From Clostridium sp. CAG:1193 (GTDB lineage: Bacteria; Bacillota_I; Bacilli_A; RF39; UBA660), in NCBI GenBank assembly GCA_000436255.1, contig HF990822.1:8018-44836 (forward strand): a DNA stretch of 36,819 nucleotides, in the 5' to 3' direction. Both the position numbers and the translations under genes were made by a program. The notes beneath the pieces are model-generated. The model was not told where the DNA came from and made no database searches. It worked only from the letters and a program-made list of their open reading frames with translations. Below, one piece after another: positions 33,541 to 36,819 of this stretch (position 1 is the stretch's first letter; every line of letters starts with the position of its first letter).

Positions 33541-34302
33541 ATGGTATACACATTTAATAGTGATATGAGTGATGGCGTTATGAGTGGCATGAAAACTTTA
33601 TATAAAGATAAAAGTATAAGTGAAATAAAAGAAGAATTATTAAAAAGAAGACGTATTTTAGGCGAGAAGATCGGTATTGATGGTACTAAAATAATTGTAC
33701 CTTATCAAGATTTGACTAAACATAAAAGTGGACATTATGAAGATATGACAGATTCTATAGAATATATAATGAGTGAAAATAAAGACGTTGATTTATGGAA
33801 TTTTGATGTACCCTGTGATATTATGTTAATTAGATCAAAACTAGAAGGTGTTGCGCTTGCATATCCTGTTGCAGATTGTCCAGTAATTGTTGCAAGTACA
33901 AATAATGTTTTAGCACTTGCACATTGTGGTTTAAGAGAAATCAATAGATACCTTCCATCAATGGTTATAGATGCAGTAAGAAGTGTTTCTAAAAATAATG
34001 AAGAGGTAAAAGTAAGTATTAGTCCATGTGCATCAAGTAAGACTTATATATATGAAAAATATCCTTATTTTTTAGGTGATGCATATAAAAATGCAATAAA
34101 AGAAGAAAAAGATGGATACCATATAAACATGAAATATGCAATAATGATGCAATTGATAGATAATAAAGTATTAGATGTAAGATTTAGTAAAAAAGATACT
34201 ATATCAGATAATACATTATATTCTAATTATGCTTATAGACATGGACATGAAGAAAAGCAAGGAAGATTTTTATCGGGTGCTTATTTTAAAAAATACAGAT
34301 AA
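33541..34302 (+). CDS. Divergent YfiH/PgeF (multicopper 'polyphenol oxidase'/CNF1-like) family protein
   Basis: A 253-residue protein. The family's metal-site sequence ADC-P...HAGWRG is seen here as VADCPVIVAS then ALAHCGLREINR, and ISPCASSKTYIYE fits the later GPCI-type Cys motif; the final segment has SNYAYRHGHEEKQGRF. Relatives act on purine nucleosides or in peptidoglycan quality control. The change from HAGWRG to HCGLRE is unusual and lowers certainty about activity. Start after GAGGTGG, with its own promoter and terminator. Confidence 0.78.
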   Translation: MVYTFNSDMSDGVMSGMKTLYKDKSISEIKEELLKRRRILGEKIGIDGTKIIVPYQDLTKHKSGHYEDMTDSIEYIMSENKDVDLWNFDVPCDIMLIRSKLEGVALAYPVADCPVIVASTNNVLALAHCGLREINRYLPSMVIDAVRSVSKNNEEVKVSISPCASSKTYIYEKYPYFLGDAYKNAIKEEKDGYHINMKYAIMMQLIDNKVLDVRFSKKDTISDNTLYSNYAYRHGHEEKQGRFLSGAYFKKYR

Positions 34303-34321
34303 CTTTCTGTATTTTTTTAAA
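34291..34321 (+). terminator. Intrinsic terminator after the YfiH-like gene
   Basis: AAATACAGA (34291-34299), TAACTT loop, TCTGTATTT (34306-34314), then T tract. The stop codon is in the loop. Confidence 0.92.
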
Positions 34322-34384
34322 TGCATTCGCCTAATTTCTTGAAAAGCATATACTATTAGTGATAAAATAAAAGTAGGTGATTTT

Positions 34385-35116
34385 ATGAAGATAAAGGATG
34401 TAAATGTTAATTATGTTCAGTATGGAAATAAAAAAGGTAAAAATGTAGTTCTTTTACATGGTTGGGGTCAAAATATTAAAATGATGGATCCAATAGGTAA
34501 AGGGTTGATGAAAGATTATTATATAACTAATATAGATTTACCTGGTTTTGGAAGTAGTAGTGAACCAACTTATGGTTATACTGTGTATGATTATTATGAA
34601 GTGGTTGACGAATTATTAACTAAACTAAATATTAAAAATCCAATTATGATAGGGCATTCTTTTGGTGGAAGAATATCAATTATATATGCAGCTAAAAAGA
34701 AAGTAGAAAAACTAATCTTATTAGCATCTCCATTTAGAAGAAGTACTAAAAAAAGTACATTTAAAGTAAAACTACTTAAATTTTTAAAGAAAGTTCCAGT
34801 AGTTAAAGAATTAGAAAGCTATATGAAAACAAAAATTGGGTCAGCAGATTATAGAAATGCAAGTCCTATGATGAGAACTATACTTGTAAATACAGTAAAT
34901 GAAGATTTAACTGAGTATTTAAAGCAAATAGATGCTCCTACTTTATTAATATGGGGCAGTATGGATACAGCTGTACCACTAGAAGATGCAAAGTATGCTG
35001 AATCTATTATGACTGATGCTGGACTTATTGTATATGAAGGTTGCACACATTATGCATATTTAGAGAGAATAGATCAAACAATAAATATACTTAATAATTT
35101 TTTAGGGGGTAAATAA
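34385..35116 (+). CDS. Alpha/beta hydrolase
   Basis: A 243-residue single-domain hydrolase. VVLLHGWGQN forms the oxyanion loop (HGWG), MIGHSFGGRISI the nucleophile elbow (Ser), LLIWGSMDTAVP the acid strand with Asp, and CTHYAYLE the catalytic His. The fold is soluble, without signal peptide. Its stop overlaps the murF start (TAATG), so it heads a murF-ddl operon. Substrate is unknown, but coupling suggests an envelope-related ester or amide. Confidence 0.9.
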   Translation: MKIKDVNVNYVQYGNKKGKNVVLLHGWGQNIKMMDPIGKGLMKDYYITNIDLPGFGSSSEPTYGYTVYDYYEVVDELLTKLNIKNPIMIGHSFGGRISIIYAAKKKVEKLILLASPFRRSTKKSTFKVKLLKFLKKVPVVKELESYMKTKIGSADYRNASPMMRTILVNTVNEDLTEYLKQIDAPTLLIWGSMDTAVPLEDAKYAESIMTDAGLIVYEGCTHYAYLERIDQTINILNNFLGGK

Positions 35117-36681
35117 TGATAATTATACTTACAATAATATGGCTTATGTATATGTTTTATAGAACAAAAAAAGCATTACATATGTTACAGCAAAATCTAT
35201 ATGATGATGATCTTAGATACATAAAATGGATTAAAAATAACTTTAATAAAGTTATGTTATCATTTCATTTATCACAAGTATTTTTAATATTTTTTATACT
35301 TTTTGTAAAAAAAGGTGTAATTATACCAGTTATGTTTGGAATAATATATTCACTTTTATTTATATATAGTTTTGGAATTAGCCATAAAGAAATTATAAAA
35401 AAACCATTAGTTATTACAGCAAGAATTAAAAGATTATTAATAACATTATTAATAATACATTCACTTGTAATATATTTATTATGTGTAAAATGTAATGTTA
35501 ATTATTATTTAGTATTAACTATACTTGCATATTTAGAATTCTTTATAGTACTTATTGCAAAAGTTATTAATATACCAGTTGAAAAATGTGTATTTCTAAG
35601 TTTTAAAAACAAAGCAATGAAGAAATTAAAAAGTATGCCTAATTTAGAAGTAATAGGTATTACAGGAAGTTATGGTAAAACCAGTAGTAAAAATATATTA
35701 AATGAAATATTAAGTGTTAAATATAATACTTTAAAAACCCCAAAAAATTTAAATACTCCGTATGGTTTAATTATGACAATAAATAATAATTTAGATAAAT
35801 TTGATGAGATATTTATTGCAGAAATGGGAGCATATAAAGTTGGTGAAATAAAAGAATTATGTGATTTAGTACATCCTAAGTATGGAATACTAACAAGAAT
35901 TGGTAAAGCACATTTAGAACTTTTTGGTTCAGAAGAAAATATTCAAAAGGGTAAATTTGAACTTATTGAATCATTACCAGAAGATGGTGTAGCAATACTT
36001 AATAAAGATGATCCTATGCAAGTAAATTATAACTTAAAAAATAAAGTTAAAATATTATGGATAGGAATTGATAATGAGGCTGATTATAATGCTACTAATA
36101 TAAAAGTTTCAAACTCAGGAACAACTTTTGATTTAATAATTAATAAAGATAAAAGTAAATATAAATTTGAAACAAAATTATTAGGGTATGCAAATATATA
36201 TAATATACTTTCAAGTATTGCATTAGCACATTATTTAGGTGTTAATATAAAAGAATTACAAAGTGCTGTAAAAAGTGTAAAACCAGTAAGTCATAGACTT
36301 GAAATAAAGCAAAATAATGATATATACTATATAGATGATGCATATAATTCAAATCCAGTAGGTTCTAAAATGGCACTTGATGTATTAAACCTAATGAATG
36401 GTAAAAAGATAATAGTAACACCAGGGATGATTGAATTAGGAAGCATTGAAGATGAAGAAAATAGAAAATTTGGCGAATATATTGCAGATGTATGTGATGA
36501 AGTAATACTTATTGGAAAAAAACAAACACACGCGATACAAGAAGGATTAAAAAATAAAAAATATGATGAAGCACATATACATATATTAGAAAATGTAATA
36601 GATGCATTCCCACTTATTAATAAACTAAAGGGAAGTGCTACATACGTTTTGCTTGAAAATGATTTGCCAGATATATTTTAA
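35116..36681 (+). CDS. murF: MurF-type ligase with an N-terminal membrane domain
   Basis: UDP-MurNAc-tripeptide:D-Ala-D-Ala ligase family, 521 residues. Residues 1-160 form about five transmembrane helices (for example IIILTIIWLMYMFY, FLIFFILFVKKG, LLITLLIIHSLVIYLL) in place of the usual N-terminal UDP-binding domain. From about residue 175 the Mur ligase core follows: VIGITGSYGKTSSKN (P-loop), AEMGAYKVGEI, IGKAHLELFGS, ANIYNILSSIALA, HRLEIKQN, and YIDDAYNSNPVGSKMALD. It is coupled to the hydrolase by a one-base overlap and followed after 12 bases by ddl, which makes its D-Ala-D-Ala substrate. Identity as MurF is strong by context; membrane anchoring is the odd trait. Confidence 0.88.
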   Translation: MIIILTIIWLMYMFYRTKKALHMLQQNLYDDDLRYIKWIKNNFNKVMLSFHLSQVFLIFFILFVKKGVIIPVMFGIIYSLLFIYSFGISHKEIIKKPLVITARIKRLLITLLIIHSLVIYLLCVKCNVNYYLVLTILAYLEFFIVLIAKVINIPVEKCVFLSFKNKAMKKLKSMPNLEVIGITGSYGKTSSKNILNEILSVKYNTLKTPKNLNTPYGLIMTINNNLDKFDEIFIAEMGAYKVGEIKELCDLVHPKYGILTRIGKAHLELFGSEENIQKGKFELIESLPEDGVAILNKDDPMQVNYNLKNKVKILWIGIDNEADYNATNIKVSNSGTTFDLIINKDKSKYKFETKLLGYANIYNILSSIALAHYLGVNIKELQSAVKSVKPVSHRLEIKQNNDIYYIDDAYNSNPVGSKMALDVLNLMNGKKIIVTPGMIELGSIEDEENRKFGEYIADVCDEVILIGKKQTHAIQEGLKNKKYDEAHIHILENVIDAFPLINKLKGSATYVLLENDLPDIF

Positions 36682-36693
36682 AGGAGTGATATT

Positions 36694-36819
36694 ATGAAAT
36701 TAAGAGTAGGTGTAATATTTGGTGGTGTTAGTGTTGAACATGAAGTTAGTATAATTTCAGCAGTTCAAGCAATGAAACAAATAGATGAAGAAAAATACGA
36801 AGTAATTCCAATTTATATA
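36694..36819 (+). CDS. ddl: D-alanine-D-alanine ligase, 5' part
   Basis: The first 42 codons to the window edge: MKLRVGVIFGGVSVEHEVSI then SAVQAMKQID, the classic Ddl N-terminus (GGxSxEHEVS). AAGGAG precedes the start. It would make D-Ala-D-Ala for the adjacent MurF. The rest lies outside the window. Confidence 0.93.
   Translation, partial: MKLRVGVIFGGVSVEHEVSIISAVQAMKQIDEEKYEVIPIYI

Noticed and set aside
1..36819. Mollicute genetic code (TGA as Trp)
   Set aside because: Trp is encoded by TGG in the conserved proteins and TGA ends genes such as rnc and the sugar transferase, so the standard code applies.

Overview
The window is very AT-rich DNA in the standard genetic code (TGG encodes Trp, and TGA stops rnc, among others). 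Gene content points to a low-GC Gram-positive of the Bacilli/Erysipelotrichia/'RF39-like' sphere: the dnaB-dnaI-thrS order, T-box leaders on thrS and pheST, PrsA, LemA plus DUF2207, and BspA-like DUF285 repeat proteins with a prepilin-type leader. An SspI spore protein and two YjcZ-like micro-peptides, one behind a mother-cell-sigma-like promoter, suggest a spore-former.

Layout. 1-2.0 kb: end of dnaB, dnaI and an HNH-like gene. 2.0-4.3 kb: Thr T-box, a small unknown gene, and a thrS lacking the TGS domain. 4.3-9.2 kb: an Asn-rich membrane protein, rpsB-tsf, a HAD phosphatase-like gene, frr, and an overlapping pair reminiscent of a toxin-antitoxin module. 9.2-13.0 kb: an unexplained structured leader, Phe T-box, pheS-pheT. 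13.0-15.6 kb: sspI (minus), lemA, DUF2207 protein. 15.7-16.9 kb: prepilin-leader DUF285 gene, broken and joined to a second leaderless copy. 16.9-22.2 kb: a minus-strand housekeeping block transcribed ruvA-ruvB-queA-tgt-zinc ribbon-rnc-phosphoglycosyl transferase. 22.3-25.2 kb: a mosaic of DUF285 repeats lying minus, plus, minus, without any leader. 25.3-30.8 kb: polA, a two-nuclease DUF2779 protein, rpoZ, recX. 30.6-31.8 kb: prsA (minus), whose stop has slipped past its terminator. 31.9-36.8 kb: two YjcZ-like peptides, two class-I glutamine-amidotransferase-like hydrolases, a YfiH/PgeF-like protein, alpha/beta hydrolase, membrane-anchored murF, and the start of ddl.

The most interesting system is the DUF285 locus. 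One intact promoter/leader gene sits at 15.68 kb. Leaderless repeat cassettes in both orientations lie on the far side of a 5.3 kb housekeeping block, which is itself inverted relative to nearly every other gene here. Several breakpoints fall in the same near-palindromic core present in most repeat units, and long identical direct and inverted repeats are present. This looks like a recombining surface-antigen locus with one expressed copy and silent cassettes. Misassembly of repeats in a metagenome-derived sequence is the main competing explanation.
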